A stretch of 64,000 bases of DNA from Drosophila miranda (GCF_003369915.1 NC_046673.1:7176001-7240000), one strand, 5' to 3'; counted from the stretch's first letter, positions 22,360 through 34,894 are shown. The notes: generated by a model not told the origin, from the letters alone. Made by a program: numbers and translations.

Positions 22360-25300
22360 CTACTGCTTCAGATCCTTTGCGTGAAACACCCCAATACGTG
22401 AGCCTTGCAACGTCTCCAGCTCGTACAGACTGTTGCCCATACTCCGGATCACTCGGCACTTGACGTATTTTGGGCTGAACTTCGCGTTGATGTTGTTTTT
22501 AAATTTGCTCAACACGAAATTCCGCTTATATATCTCCTGACCCGGTGAGTACCTAATTTCTCGAGCTTTTCGATTATACCTGTTCTTCGCTCTGTTGTAG
22601 GCTTCATGAGAGTTTCCTCGGACCTCATCTCGGACTATCTCCATCTTGTCACTCCTCGCCAAGGGTGACATTTGTGCATCATTTAGGGCGCCCAGTCTGC
22701 GTGCCAATTTATAATCTCGGCCGCTAGTAAACATGTGCTGCCCAAACAACACAAAGTATGGCGACGTCCCGATACCCGTGTGTATAGCGCTCCTAGCCAC
22801 ACACTGGATCTCCGTCAGCTTCTCGTCCCAGCGCGTGTGATCCTCACTAGCGTATGTCCTTATTGCTGCCAGTACAGTCTGGTTCACTCGTTCGGCCGCG
22901 TTCGCCTGCGGTGCATAGTTTCCCGACTTCAGGTGCGTTATGCTTCTCCTATCCAGGAATTGAGAAAATTCAGCTGACACAAATTGCTTTCCATTATCGG
23001 TATGCACTATTTCAGGCACGCCAAACTGCGCGAAGACCTCGGCGTGCAAGAATCGGATCACGGCCGAAGACGTCTCCTTAGGCAAAGCCTTCAACCAGAC
23101 ATATCTGGACATGTGATCGAGGACTATTAGTATGACCACATTGCCACTTCGAGTCCTCGGATATGGACCCAGGAAATCCAGGTACAGTTTTTGAATCGGC
23201 CTCTCGGTTCTGGTTTCGGCCCCCATGAGTGGACGGTGAACCTGTGTTGAATGTTTTGTTTCTTTGCAGGTGTTACAATCAGCCACATATGCCTTCACCT
23301 GCACGGTCATCCGGGGCCAATAATAGAACTGTCGCAGCCGTCCCAGTGTCCTCGCGATTCCTCCATGCATTGCCACATCGCTGTCGTGAGCCTGTTGGAT
23401 CAGTGTGCTCGTCAGGGCTTCCGGGATCCATAGCTTCCACGAAAACTCCTCTAATTCCGGCCGGCCAAATTGTGTGCGCTTAAACAGCAGTCCTTCCTCC
23501 ACCTTCAGGTCTGGGAATTCATCCTCATCGCTCTGGGCCGACTCAATTTTTCTTCGGTATTCTTCATCCTCGAAGGCTGTGGTGTCGAACTCCAGGAAGT
23601 CGATAGCGTCCACGTCAAAGGGACGTGACAGCATATCGGCGACGATATTTTCCTTTCCTTTGCGGTGCTCGATTTCGAAGTCATAAGCCTGGAGAGCCAA
23701 CGACCGCCTGGCTAGCCTCCCATCCAGTGCTTTGAATCGCATGAGCCACTGCAAACTCGCGTGATCTGTTATCACCGTGAATGGCATCAGTTCTACGTAT
23801 GCACGGAACTTATCTATGGCTCTTACCGCCGCCAGACACTCCTTCTCTGGCACGCTATAGTTGAGCTGTGCCCCTCTTAGCTTCGCCGAAAAGAATGCGA
23901 TCGGGTGCTCTGCTCCTTCATCATCCCTCTGGAAGAGAACTGCTCCAATCCCCACGTGGCTCGCATCACACTGGATGAAGAAGTGCTACTTAAAGTCTGG
24001 ATGATGTAGCACGGGGGCACTGGTAAGTGCTTTTTTGAGCTCCTCGAACGATTTTCCTGCCTCCTCCGTCAGCTTAAATTGCCCTTTTCCTTTCAGACAG
24101 TCTGTCAGAGGAGCCGAGAGTGCCGAGAAATTTCGGATAAACCGCCGATACCAGCCAGCTGTCCCCAAAAATCTCCGGATTTGTCTCACGTTCCTTGGCA
24201 TTGGTATTTGGGTGATCGCCTGTACTTTCTCCGGATCTGTCCTAAGTGCGCCGTCGCCTACGATGTACCCTAAATACTTTAAATATTTATAGCCGAATTT
24301 CGATTTTTTTCTTCCAATTGTCAGGTTTGCCTCCTTGAGACACTTGGCCACTTCCTCTAACAGGTGTATATGCTCCTCAAACGTCCGGGAAATAACTAGT
24401 AGATCGTCTAAGTATACAAAGACATGGCTTCGGAGTCGTTGTGGAATTACTCGATCCATCAACCGACACAGCCGTTGGGCTGCATTGCACAACCCGAAGG
24501 GCATCGATTTAAATTGATAGAGTGGTCTGCCCGGCACCGTGAACGCTGTGTACGTCCGACTTTCAGGCTCCAGCTCTATCTGCCAAAATGCGTGCCTTAA
24601 ATCGATGCTGCTGATGTACACCGTATCCTCTACGCGGCTCAGAATTGACTCGATGCTCTGCAGCGGGTAAGCATCCTTCACGGTTAATTTGTTTAGTTTC
24701 CGCGCATCCAGACACAATCGGTTTTTTCCCGGCTTACGTACCAGCGTCACGCGGTTGCTCCACGGGCTCTCGCTGGTTTCGATGACTCCGAGGCGCAACA
24801 TTTCGTCCACCTCGGCAAACAACAGCTCTTGCACCGCGGGAGACACCGGGTAGAATCGCTCCTTTACGGGTACGGCTCCCTCGATTAATTGAATTTCGTG
24901 CCTTTCGAGCGTCGTTCTTCCCAAACCATGTGTGTCGAATGCCCTGAAGTTCACCTGGTCCAGACGTGTCTACTGCGTGTGCGTCAATTCGTGCGGTTCC
25001 GTTGGTCTACTCCTAGTCAGCACCTCAGCATCAATTTCGGCTAATTCCTTGTGTCGTTCTAGGCCTACTATATGCGGAGCCAGACCAAACTTCCGCCAGA
25101 AATCGACCCCTAGGTACAGCGGTTGTTTCAGCGAGGGACACAGGAACAACTCCATAGTCTGCTTCTGGCCTCCATACGTCATTACTGTCGACACATGTCC
25201 CAGTATTTTATGAGGAGTGCCGCCCGCTGTTTGTACTGAGAATTTCTTTATGCCTTGAAGTTTCAGCTCCAATTCTCCTATCAGTTCCAGGCCACCTTTC

Positions 25301-25764
25301 CCCAGAAGGCTCACCGATGCCCCTGTATCCAGTAGTCCCATCAGCGTCCTCGGGCCCAACTTCACTCGTGCGAATGGCCTGTCATCCTGACGAATTGCCG
25401 AGTGGACTGCAGCACACACCTGGAGCCGCCTTCTCTTTCGCCCCTGAAACCTGTCCCGAGCCCGCTGTGCTCTGACTGCTCCCGTTCGGATACTCTCATC
25501 GAGTTCGTCCCCCATTATCCGATTCCTGGCCTGTTCGTACTGCCGCTGTCTTTCCTTTATCGGCTTGCGCTCGGACCATCTAGCTTCGGGTAATACCGCT
25601 TGGTTAACCTTATATATGGTAGTGTAAATATTCTTATTGCTACTTCTTTCCTTAGGGGTATCTAATTTAACGTTGGAGGGCCTATCTATTGGCTGCTTCG
25701 CGGCGACGTGGAACTCGACTCCTCCAATTGCGTCGTGCTCCTTTTCGCGTTTCCCGGCCGACAT
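22360..25764 (-). pseudogene. Gypsy element 1 pol, two nonsense codons
   Basis: Protease with LLDTGASVSLLG, reverse transcriptase with FVYLDDLLVIS, RNase H with QCDASHVGIGA, integrase with HHCC and DDE residues, and a C-terminal tail ending HAKDLKQ. A Gln codon became TAG at 24970-24972 between protease and RT, next to a 6 bp in-frame loss, and a Lys codon became TAG at 23986-23988 before RNase H. A 15 bp gap near 22347 lies just past the stop. The enzyme chain is therefore split into three open pieces. Confidence 0.85.
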
Positions 25765-27191
25765 TTAGGACATTTAGGGAGAATGACCCCGGCCAGCCCG
25801 CACTTGTAGCAGAACAGGTTACGTACGGCCGACTCACACTCAAAATAGGTGTGACCCGGCTGAGCGCAATTCCAGCACTTCAGCTGGGTGCGGTCGCCTC
25901 CGGATTCCCTCGTCCTATGGACAGCATCCAATGCCTCGGTTTGTTCCTCCGGGTCGTGAGTGTTCGCATCCAATTCATGTACTTTGTGATCTTCCCTGCG
26001 CCTACTACCCCCATGGTCTGGACCGCTCCTTGTCCATCGCGTCGCCAGCAGTTTCTCGGCGTCCGCACACTCTTCTCGCAGCTTCTGGAGATTTGGTATC
26101 TGCATTGGATAAATCACCCTCGAAATTGCATCCCTAATATTGATCTTTATGATCTTTATTAGATCATAATCCGAGAACGGATTCAGCAATCTCGTCCTCA
26201 ACACCAACATCTCCTGGATGTACTGGTCCGCCGACTCCCCGTGGCGTTGTCGGCGTTCCCTGAGCTCTTGCTCTCGCTCGAACTCTGTCCGACGAACTTG
26301 AAACTGCTGCTGGAGACCATATCTCAGATTCGGCCAGTCTGGCATTCCTACCGTCCGCACATGCATCCAGTACCAATCCCTTGCGTGGCCACTGACCAAT
26401 GTGTGAAAGGCTTTCAAAACCTCCGCCCACGGTACCTGGTACGACGTCTGTAGATGCTCCACCCGGAATATGAATTCCGCCACGGGCATCCCCTTTGGAT
26501 CGCCGTCGAAGCTAAGTCCCCATCTTCGTATCTGCACTTGCTCCTGCCTAGCCTCTCCGAAACTCGGTCGATTCCTGTTAGGGTTTGCTCCTGCGCCCAT
26601 CCCGTTGAACAGCCACTCCTCCACGGGTCTCTGATCGGCTTGGGTCCTCTGATCGGCCTCCAATGTTCGGTTGTCCACGAACAAGTGCGTTGGATGTGCT
26701 TGCTGGTTCCCGGGTGCTTCCTGTTGACCTCCTCCCAGACTGGTTGCATTTGATCCCCGATTCCTTCCATTCGCATCACTCGCCGTTCGCTCCGCTTTTA
26801 ACGAACCCACCACAGCGTTGATCTCTCGCATGAACTCTAGCATGTCTGCTTGCATTGACGATCTCAGCGCTTCCATTTGCTGCCCGAGCGACGCTCGGTA
26901 GGTCTCCTGTGCTTGGGCTAAGGCTGCGTTCACGGCTGAGCTTAACTCGGACGGTAACACCAGGTCCTTACGGGCTCGCTGTTGACCTCCTACCGCTCCG
27001 GCCTCTGGGTCCTCCTGGTGCAACCCCGCATGTACGTTTTCCGCCACTTGCGACGGCCCTTCCGGCCTACTGCCGGCTTTACCGTCCTGGGACCGAGTCG
27101 TCGGCATGTTGTACGGCTGGTACCTGCGCTGTGCCTCTGGGCTACGCCTTGTCTTTCCCGACCCTTTAAAAATCTCCGGGTCACTCATCAA
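25686..27191 (-). CDS. Gypsy element 1 gag
   Basis: 501 codons, intact. The N-terminal half is Gln/Arg-rich. The middle is a capsid-like region (FRVEHLQTSYQVPWAEVL through RRQRHGESADQYIQ). Near the C terminus is a CCHC zinc knuckle (CWNCAQPGHTYFEC), followed by a second knuckle whose His position is Val (CYKCGLAGVILPKC). It forms the particle that packages element RNA. Its end overlaps pol in the -1 frame, with a GGGAAAC heptamer at 25749-25755. The ATG is the first in frame after the AT-rich leader. Confidence 0.85.
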   Translation of the reverse strand: MMSDPEIFKGSGKTRRSPEAQRRYQPYNMPTTRSQDGKAGSRPEGPSQVAENVHAGLHQEDPEAGAVGGQQRARKDLVLPSELSSAVNAALAQAQETYRASLGQQMEALRSSMQADMLEFMREINAVVGSLKAERTASDANGRNRGSNATSLGGGQQEAPGNQQAHPTHLFVDNRTLEADQRTQADQRPVEEWLFNGMGAGANPNRNRPSFGEARQEQVQIRRWGLSFDGDPKGMPVAEFIFRVEHLQTSYQVPWAEVLKAFHTLVSGHARDWYWMHVRTVGMPDWPNLRYGLQQQFQVRRTEFEREQELRERRQRHGESADQYIQEMLVLRTRLLNPFSDYDLIKIIKINIRDAISRVIYPMQIPNLQKLREECADAEKLLATRWTRSGPDHGGSRRREDHKVHELDANTHDPEEQTEALDAVHRTRESGGDRTQLKCWNCAQPGHTYFECESAVRNLFCYKCGLAGVILPKCPKCRPGNAKRSTTQLEESSSTSPRSSQ

Positions 27192-28253
27192 CCAATTTTC
27201 CTAACGTACTCCTTTCCTTCGTCTATTCCCTATTTACTTAACTATCTTGGTGATAAATAAATTGGATTGTTTATTATCTGTTTATTATTATTAGTTCCAG
27301 GCTAATTAATCCTCAATACCTTCAATCGTAACGAGAAAACAAATAAATAAATAGTGCAATAAATAAATAAGCGAATAATTAATTCAATGTTTAGATAACC
27401 AAATAAATAAATTTAAATACATAAATCGGTTAATTTAAATCAATAAATTGATAAATCTAAATATCCAAACTGATTCAATCAAATAAATAAACACCTACAT
27501 CTACAATTAATCGCCTAATTAAATGCAACACTAAATAACTAAATACTTCCTCTCCCAAACAAAAACTCTTTTTCCGATGACTTGCCTAATGCCTACTTCT
27601 AAAATTGCTTCCAAACAATGCTAGCGAGGATCGTCAGTCCTCAAAAAAAAATGATTTCCCTTTGGGTTTTCTTGCTTCGGCTTTCCAATAGTCTGCTAAA
27701 TCACTAACAAAAAAACATATAATTCCCAAACTGCTTCAGACAAAAATGCACCTTTAATTTGTTTGGTGGGACGAGAGACAACTGCATTAATTGTTTTGCA
27801 GGTGAGCGGACCCCCTTCTTTTCCCCTTGCTATTTACCTTCGCTTACTTTTTCTGAGTGCCAACTCCCTTTGCTGTTTCCTCCCTCAGATCACCGTGGAT
27901 CCCCCAGAATCGGACAACGACGTTAATGCCTCTGGACATAACCCGGACCACGACTCGACAGATCCTCCGGCACCTCTTCCTCTTTTCAGATCCAGACAGC
28001 GAGCTCCACGAGTCGGACAACGAGGCTACTACCACCTGGTAATACCTGGACCACAACTCGGGACACACACTTCCTTCCCTTCTACCTCCGATACATAACT
28101 ACCATGTCCCTTTTCCTCTCTTCTACTCCTCTCAGCGGCTACGACGGCTAGGATTTATTCCCGGCTCGCGGACCGGCTGAGTTTCGTTCTACCAGGGTTA
28201 CATTTTACACCGGGTCTTTAAGACTCGCGTTTAAAATCGATCCCTTCTATTAC
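27192..28253. other. Gypsy element 1 leader
   Basis: About 1 kb between the primer site and gag. The part next to gag (27240-27560) is rich in TAAATAAA-type repeats. The part near the LTR is C/T-rich on plus. Small open frames (up to 111 codons) look like chance. Confidence 0.6.
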
Positions 28254-28265
28254 CGTTGGGCGCCA
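28254..28265 (-). promoter_or_regulatory. Primer binding site, tRNA-Lys type
   Basis: On the element strand it reads TGGCGCCCAACG, two bases after the LTR end. It is complementary to the last 12 nt of a lysine tRNA with CCA; beyond 12 nt the match to the usual Lys1,2 site fails. The same site occurs at 34881-34892. Confidence 0.7.
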
Positions 28266-28267
28266 TT

Positions 28268-28712
28268 TGTTATGATCCGCCTCTTTGCCACCCTGGCCTA
28301 TCGTTCCCAGCTAGCTCACGGGGAAGTCAGGGGTGTTTCCGACCCGATAAGCCAGGGGACGGATTGAACAAAACAAAAAAACATACAAAAAAAACAAATC
28401 TAATTTATAGGACAGACTTGTCCTCGTTGGCACTTTCGTCAGCGGGGATAGTTGGTTTCGTTATCCCTAGCAGGGTCCCACCCTTCCATGAGCGCCACCT
28501 TTTGAATTCGCTCCCTTTTCATATTCAGGGTCCCGCTCTTCTTCTCGCTCTCGTCCCACCCAACTACCGTTTTCTATTCACTCATGACTCTTTTCAAATA
28601 TTCCTTTTATATCCATTATATTTTCTTATTTATCTTGTACATTATTAATTAATAATAATTAATAATCTAGGTTTATATAAAGGAAACAAATACTAACACA
28701 AAAATACTAACA
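28268..28712 (-). repeat. Shared LTR between gypsy elements 1 and 2
   Basis: 445 bp. It is the 5' LTR of element 1 and at the same time the 3' LTR of element 2, so no host DNA or target duplication lies between the two elements. Confidence 0.8.
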
Positions 28713-29335
28713 AAAAAAAATAAACCCTATGGGTGTGTGTGAATCGTGTGTGTGTATTGCTGCTTTGAAGTCCGGATTCTTTCCCCGGGGGGGCTGGTGT
28801 GTGGGGACAGAAACGTGTCTCCAGTCGGTGCTCCGCTGACGGTCCCTTGGTGCCGGTGCTCCGCTGACGGTTCTCGCATCAGTTTCCCGGCCTGGCCAGT
28901 ACCGGGATGCTGCTGCCGATGTCCGCCGCTTCTGCTGATGTTGATGCCTGCCGCTGATGTCTTGGTGGGATCGTCGTCTCCACGATCACCAATTTTGTTT
29001 CCTTTTTTTCTTTTAGGGCACGTGCGGCCTCCACTATTCTCCACCGGAAACTCTCCCTTTTCTTCCTCCTCGCCCCGTTTCCTTTTCTCCTACGCAACTC
29101 TGCCACTGCTTCCCAGGATCCACTATAGATGCCGCTGTCTCTTTCTTCTCCAGCCCTGATACCTATCGGCTCTGTCCAAAACCGCCCATAACACCACACT
29201 ACCGTTTCCAGGATTACTCCGCCGAAACGGGAGTGCCAAGCAGGCGGGCTTTTTCAATTAAGGGGCCCCAAACGTAGGCCATCGCCCACACCCTGAGATT
29301 GAGAGTCTCTGGCTCCATCGACTGAGATGCCTGGG

Positions 29336-32300
29336 CTACTGCTTCAGATCCTTTGCGTGAAACACCCCAATACGTGAGCCTTGCAACGTCTCCAGCTCGT
29401 ACAGACTGTTGCCCATACTCCGGATCACTCGGCACTTGACGTATTTTGGGCTGAACTTCGCGTTGATGTTGTTTTTAAATTTGCTCAACACGAAATTCCG
29501 CTTATATATCTCCTGACCCGGTGAGTACCTAATTTCTCGAGCTTTTCGATTATACCTGTTCTTCGCTCTGTTGTAGGCTTCATGAGAGTTTCCTCGGACC
29601 TCATCTCGGACTATCTCCATCTTGTCACTCCTCGCCAAGGGTGACATTTGTGCATCATTTAGGGCGCCCAGTCTGCGTGCCAATTTATAATCTCGGCCGC
29701 TAGTAAACATGTGCTGCCCAAACAACACAAAGTATGGCGACGTCCCGATACCCGTGTGTATAGCGCTCCTAGCCACACACTGGATCTCCGTCAGCTTCTC
29801 GTCCCAGCGCGTGTGATCCTCACTAGCGTATGTCCTTATTGCTGCCAGTACAGTCTGGTTCACTCGTTCGGCCGCGTTCGCCTGCGGTGCATAGTTCCCC
29901 GACTTCAGGTGCGTTATGCTTCTCCTATCCAGGAATTGAGAAAATTCAGCTGACACAAATTGCTTTCCATTATCGGTATGCACTATTTCAGGCACGCCAA
30001 ACTGCGCGAAGACCTCGGCGTGCAAGAATCGGATCACGGCCGAAGACGTCGCCTTAGGCAAAGCCTTCAACCAGACATATCTGGACATGTGATCGAGGAC
30101 TATTAGTATGACCACATTGCCACTTCGAGTCCTCGGATATGGACCCAGGAAATCCAGGTACAGTTTTTGAATCGGCCTCTCGGTTCTGGTTTCGGCCCCC
30201 ATGAGTGGACGGTGAACCTGTGTTGAATGTTTTGTTTCTTTGCAGGTGTTACAATCAGCCACATATGCCTTCACCTGCACGGTCATCCGGGGCCAATAAT
30301 AGAACTGTCGCAGCCGTCCCAGTGTCCTCGCGATTCCTCCATGCATTGCCACATCGCTGTCGTGAGCCTGTTGGATCAGTGTGCTCGTCAGGGCTTCCGG
30401 GATCCATAGCTTCCACGAAAACTCCTCTAATTCCGGCCGGCCAAATTGTGTGCGCTTAAACAGCAGTCCTTCCTCCACCTTCAGGTCTGGGAATTCATCC
30501 TCATCGCTCTGGGCCGACTCAATTTTTCTTCGGTATTCTTCATCCTCGAAGGCTGTGGTGTCGAACTCCAGGAAGTCGATAGCGTCCACGTCAAAGGGAC
30601 GTGACAGCATATCGGCGACGATATTTTCCTTTCCTTTGCGGTGCTCGATTTCGAAGTCATAAGCCTGGAGAGCCAACGACCGCCTGGCTAGCCTCCCATC
30701 CAGTGCTTTGAATCGCATGAGCCACTGCAAACTCGCGTGATCTGTTATCACCGTGAATGGCATCAGTTCTACGTATGCACGGAACTTATCTATGGCTCTT
30801 ACCGCCGCCAGACACTCCTTCTCTGGCACGCTATAGTTGAGCTGTGCCCCTCTTAGCTTCGCCGAAAAGAATGCGATCGGGTGCTCTGCTCCTTCATCAT
30901 CCCTCTGGAAGAGAACTGCTCCAATCCCCACGTGGCTCGCATCACACTGGATGAAGAAGTGCTACTTAAAGTCTGGATGATGTAGCACGGGGGCACTGGT
31001 AAGTGCTTTTTTGAGCTCCTCGAACGATTTTCCTGCCTCCTCCGTCAGCTTAAATTGCCCTTTTCCTTTCAGACAGTCTGTCAGAGGAGCCGAGAGTGCC
31101 GAGAAATTTCGGATAAACCGCCGATACCAGCCAGCTGTCCCCAAAAATCTCCGGATTTGTCTCACGTTCCTTGGCATTGGTATTTGGGTGATCGCCTGTA
31201 CTTTCTCCGGATCTGTCCTAAGTGCGCCGTCGCCTACGATGTACCCTAAATACTTTAAATATTTATAGCCGAATTTCGATTTTTTTCTTCCAATTGTCAG
31301 GTTTGCCTCCTTGAGACACTTGGCCACTTCCTCTAACAGGTGTATATGCTCCTCAAACGTCCGGGAAATAACTAGTAGATCGTCTAAGTATACAAAGACA
31401 TGGCTTCGGAGTCGTTGTGGAATTACTCGATCCATCAACCGACACAGCCGTTGGGCTGCATTGCACAACCCGAAGGGCATCGATTTAAATTGATAGAGTG
31501 GTCTGCCCGGCACCGTGAACGCTGTGTACGTCCGACTTTCAGGCTCCAGCTCTATCTGCCAAAATGCGTGCCTTAAATCGATGCTGCTGATGTACACCGT
31601 ATCCTCTACGTGGCTCAGAACTGACTCGATGCTCTGCAGCGGGTAAGCATCCTTCACGGTTAATTTGTTTAGTTTCCGCGCATCCAGACACAATCGGTTT
31701 TTTCCCGGCTTACGTACCAGCGTCACGCGGTTGCTCCACGGGCTCTCGCTGGTTTCGATGACTCCGAGGCGCAACATTTCGTCCACCTCGGCAAACAACA
31801 GCTCTTGCACCGCGGGAGACACCGGGTAGAATCGCTCCTTTACGGGTACGGCTCCCTCGATTAATTGAATTTCGTGCCTTTCGAGCGTCGTTCTTCCCAA
31901 ACCATGTGTGTCGAATGCCCACCTTTCCCCAGAAGGCTCACCGATGCCCCTGTATCCAGTAGTCCCATCAGCGTCCTCGGGCCCAACTTCACTCGTGCGA
32001 ATGGCCTGTCATCCTGACGAATTGCCGAGTGGACTGCAGCACACACCTGGAGCCGCCTTCTCTTTCGCCCCTGAAACCTGTCCCGAGCCCGCTGTGCTCT
32101 GACTGCTCCCGTTCGGATACTCTCATCGAGTTCGTCCCCCATTATCCGATTCCTGGCCTGTTCGTACTGCCGCTGTCTTTCCTTTATCGGCTTGCGCTCG
32201 GACCATCTAGCTTCGGGTAATACCGCTTGGTTAACCTTATATATGGTAGTGTAAATATTCTTATTGCTACTTCTTTCCTTAGGGGTATCTAATTTAACGT

Positions 32301-32391
32301 TGGAGGGCCTATCTATTGGCTGCTTCGCGGCGACGTGGAACTCGACTCCTCCAATTGCGTCGTGCTCCTTTTCGCGTTTCCCGGCCGACAT
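29336..32391 (-). pseudogene. Gypsy element 2 pol, deleted and nonsense
   Basis: Integrase/RNase H part open 30931-29336; RT part open from about 31900 to 30962, where the shared TAG stands. The protease piece starts at 32391. The protease-to-RT linker is missing through the 348 bp deletion, which fuses LLGKGG to RT leader sequence in the wrong frame. Confidence 0.8.
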
Positions 32392-33818
32392 TTAGGACAT
32401 TTAGGGAGAATGACCCCGGCCAGCCCGCACTTGTAGCAGAACAGGTTACGTACGGCCGACTCACACTCAAAATAGGTGTGACCCGGCTGAGCGCAATTCC
32501 AGCACTTCAGCTGGGTGCGGTCGCCTCCGGATTCCCTCGTCCTATGGACAGCATCCAATGCCTCGGTCTGTTCCTCCGGGTCGTGAGTGTTCGCATCCAA
32601 TTCATGTACTTTGTGATCTTCCCTGCGCCTACTACCCCCATGGTCTGGACCGCTCCTTGTCCATCGCGTCGCCAGCAGTTTCTCGGCGTCCGCACACTCT
32701 TCTCGCAGCTTCTGGAGATTTGGTATCTGCATTGGATAAATCACCCTCGAAATTGCATCCCTAATATTGATCTTTATGATCTTTATTAGATCATAATCCG
32801 AGAACGGATTCAGCAATCTCGTCCTCAACACCAACATCTCCTGGATGTACTGGTCCGCCGACTCCCCGTGGCGTTGTCGGCGTTCCCTGAGCTCTTGCTC
32901 TCGCTCGAACTCTGTCCGACGAACTTGAAACTGCTGCTGGAGACCATATCTCAGATTCGGCCAGTCCGGCATTCCTACCGTCCGCACATGCATCCAGTAC
33001 CAATCCCTTGCGTGGCCACTGACCAATGTGTGAAAGGCTTTCAAAACCTCCGCCCACGGTACCTGGTACGACGTCTGTAGATGCTCCACCCGGAATATGA
33101 ATTCCGCCACGGGCATCCCCTTTGGATCGCCGTCGAAGCTAAGTCCCCATCTTCGTATCTGCACTTGCTCCTGCCTAGCCTCTCCGAAACTCGGTCGATT
33201 CCTGTTAGGGTTTGCTCCTGCGCCCATCCCGTTGAACAGCCACTCCTCCACGGGTCTCTGATCGGCTTGGGTCCTCTGATCGGCCTCCAATGTTCGGTTG
33301 TCCACGAACAAGTGCGTTGGATGTGCTTGCTGGTTCCCGGGTGCTTCCTGTTGACCTCCTCCCAGACTGGTTGCATTTGATCCCCGATTCCTTCCATTCG
33401 CATCACTCGCCGTTCGCTCCGCTTTTAACGAACCCACCACAGCGTTGATCTCTCGCATGAACTCTAGCATGTCTGCTTGCATTGACGATCTCAGCGCTTC
33501 CATTTGCTGCCCGAGCGACGCTCGGTAGGTCTCCTGTGCTTGGGCTAAGGCTGCGTTCACGGCTGAGCTTAACTCGGACGGTAACACCAGGTCCTTACGG
33601 GCTCGCTGTTGACCTCCTACCGCTCCGGCCTCTGGGTCCTCCTGGTGCAACCCCGCATGTACGTTTTCCGCCACTTGCGACGGCCCTTCCGGCCTACTGC
33701 CGGCTTTACCGTCCTGGGACCGAGTCGTCGGCATGTTGTACGGCTGGTACCTGCGCTGTGCCTCTGGGCTACGCCTTGTCTTTCCCGACCCTTTAAAAAT
33801 CTCCGGGTCACTCATCAA
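32313..33818 (-). CDS. Gypsy element 2 gag
   Basis: 501 codons, open, and by eye almost the same as gag of element 1 (for example one Lys/Arg difference in the EEQTEAL region read in an alternate frame). CCHC knuckle present; GGGAAAC at 32376-32382 in the pol overlap. Confidence 0.82.
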   Translation of the reverse strand: MMSDPEIFKGSGKTRRSPEAQRRYQPYNMPTTRSQDGKAGSRPEGPSQVAENVHAGLHQEDPEAGAVGGQQRARKDLVLPSELSSAVNAALAQAQETYRASLGQQMEALRSSMQADMLEFMREINAVVGSLKAERTASDANGRNRGSNATSLGGGQQEAPGNQQAHPTHLFVDNRTLEADQRTQADQRPVEEWLFNGMGAGANPNRNRPSFGEARQEQVQIRRWGLSFDGDPKGMPVAEFIFRVEHLQTSYQVPWAEVLKAFHTLVSGHARDWYWMHVRTVGMPDWPNLRYGLQQQFQVRRTEFEREQELRERRQRHGESADQYIQEMLVLRTRLLNPFSDYDLIKIIKINIRDAISRVIYPMQIPNLQKLREECADAEKLLATRWTRSGPDHGGSRRREDHKVHELDANTHDPEEQTEALDAVHRTRESGGDRTQLKCWNCAQPGHTYFECESAVRNLFCYKCGLAGVILPKCPKCRPGNAKRSTTQLEESSSTSPRSSQ

Positions 33819-34894
33819 CCAATTTTCCTAACGTACTCCTTTCCTTCGTCTATTCCCTATTTACTTAACTATCTTGGTGATAAATAAATTGGATTGTTTA
33901 TTATCTGTTTATTATTATTAGTTCCAGGCTAATTAATCCTCAATACCTTCAATCGTAACGAGAAAACAAATAAATAAATAGTGCAATAAATAAATAAGCG
34001 AATAATTAATTCAATGTTTAGATAACCAAATAAATAAATTTAAATACATAAATCGGTTAATTTAAATCAATAAATTGATAAATCTAAATATCCAAACTGA
34101 TTCAATCAAATAAATAAACACCTACATCTACAATTAATCGCCTAATTAAATGCAACACTAAATAACTAAATACTTCCTCTCCCAAACAAAAACTCTTTTT
34201 CCGATGACTTGCCTAATGCCTACTTCTAAAATTGCTTCCAAACAATGCTAGCGAGGATCGTCAGTCCTCAAAAAAAAATGATTTCCCTTTGGGTTTTCTT
34301 GCTTCGGCTTTCCAATAGTCTGCTAAATCACTAACAAAAAAACATATAATTCCCAAACTGCTTCAGACAAAAATGCACCTTTAATTTGTTTGGTGGGACG
34401 AGAGACAACTGCATTAATTGTTTTGCAGGTGAGCGGACCCCCTTCTTTTCCCCTTGCTATTTACCTTCGCTTACTTTTTCTGAGTGCCAACTCCCTTTGC
34501 TGTTTCCTCCCTCAGATCACCGTGGATCCCCCAGAATCGGACAACGACGTTAATGCCTCTGGACATAACCCGGACCACGACTCGACAGATCCTCCGGCAC
34601 CTCTTCCTCTTTTCAGATCCAGACAGCGAGCTCCACGAGTCGGACAACGAGGCTACTACCACCTGGTAATACCTGGACCACAACTCGGGACACACACTTC
34701 CTTCCCTTCTACCTCCGATACATAACTACCATGTCCCTTTTCCTCTCTTCTACTCCTCTCAGCGGCTACGACGGCTAGGATTTATTCCCGGCTCGCGGAC
34801 CGGCTGAGTTTCGTTCTACCAGGGTTACATTTTACACCGGGTCTTTAAGACTCGCGTTTAAAATCGATCCCTTCTATTACCGTTGGGCGCCATT

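Larger units (their letters stand above)
611..23357. repeat. Second-order palindrome centred near 11.56 kb
   Basis: The left arm 611-11516 and the right arm 11609-23357 are inverted copies, apart from indels. Order outward from the centre on both sides is gene A, intergenic DNA, RCC1 tail, gypsy LTR, gypsy integrase fragment, gene A, foldback centre, gene A, intergenic DNA, RCC1 tail, LTR and gypsy 3' end. The left arm is shorter mainly because both of its gypsy pieces lost several hundred bp around the LTR start. Homology ends where the left arm jumps to gene A (611) while the right arm stays in gypsy (23357). Confidence 0.8.
21100..28712 (-). mobile_element. Gypsy element 1, near full length, defective
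   Basis: About 7.6 kb: 3' LTR 21100-21534, internal region, 5' LTR 28268-28712. Order in element sense: LTR, primer binding site, leader of about 1 kb, gag, pol (protease, RT, RNase H, integrase), about 0.8 kb 3' region, LTR. No env-like ORF is visible. Gag and pol overlap in a -1 arrangement. The tRNA-Lys-type primer site and gag character suggest the Osvaldo-like branch of Ty3/Gypsy (inference). Two nonsense codons in pol (24970-24972 and 23986-23988) disable it. Its 3' LTR lies inside the RCC1-like last exon. Confidence 0.9.

Noticed and set aside
27240-27560. TAAATAAA-rich stretch as a satellite or origin
   Set aside because: It is part of the gypsy leader, present in the same place in each copy of the element.
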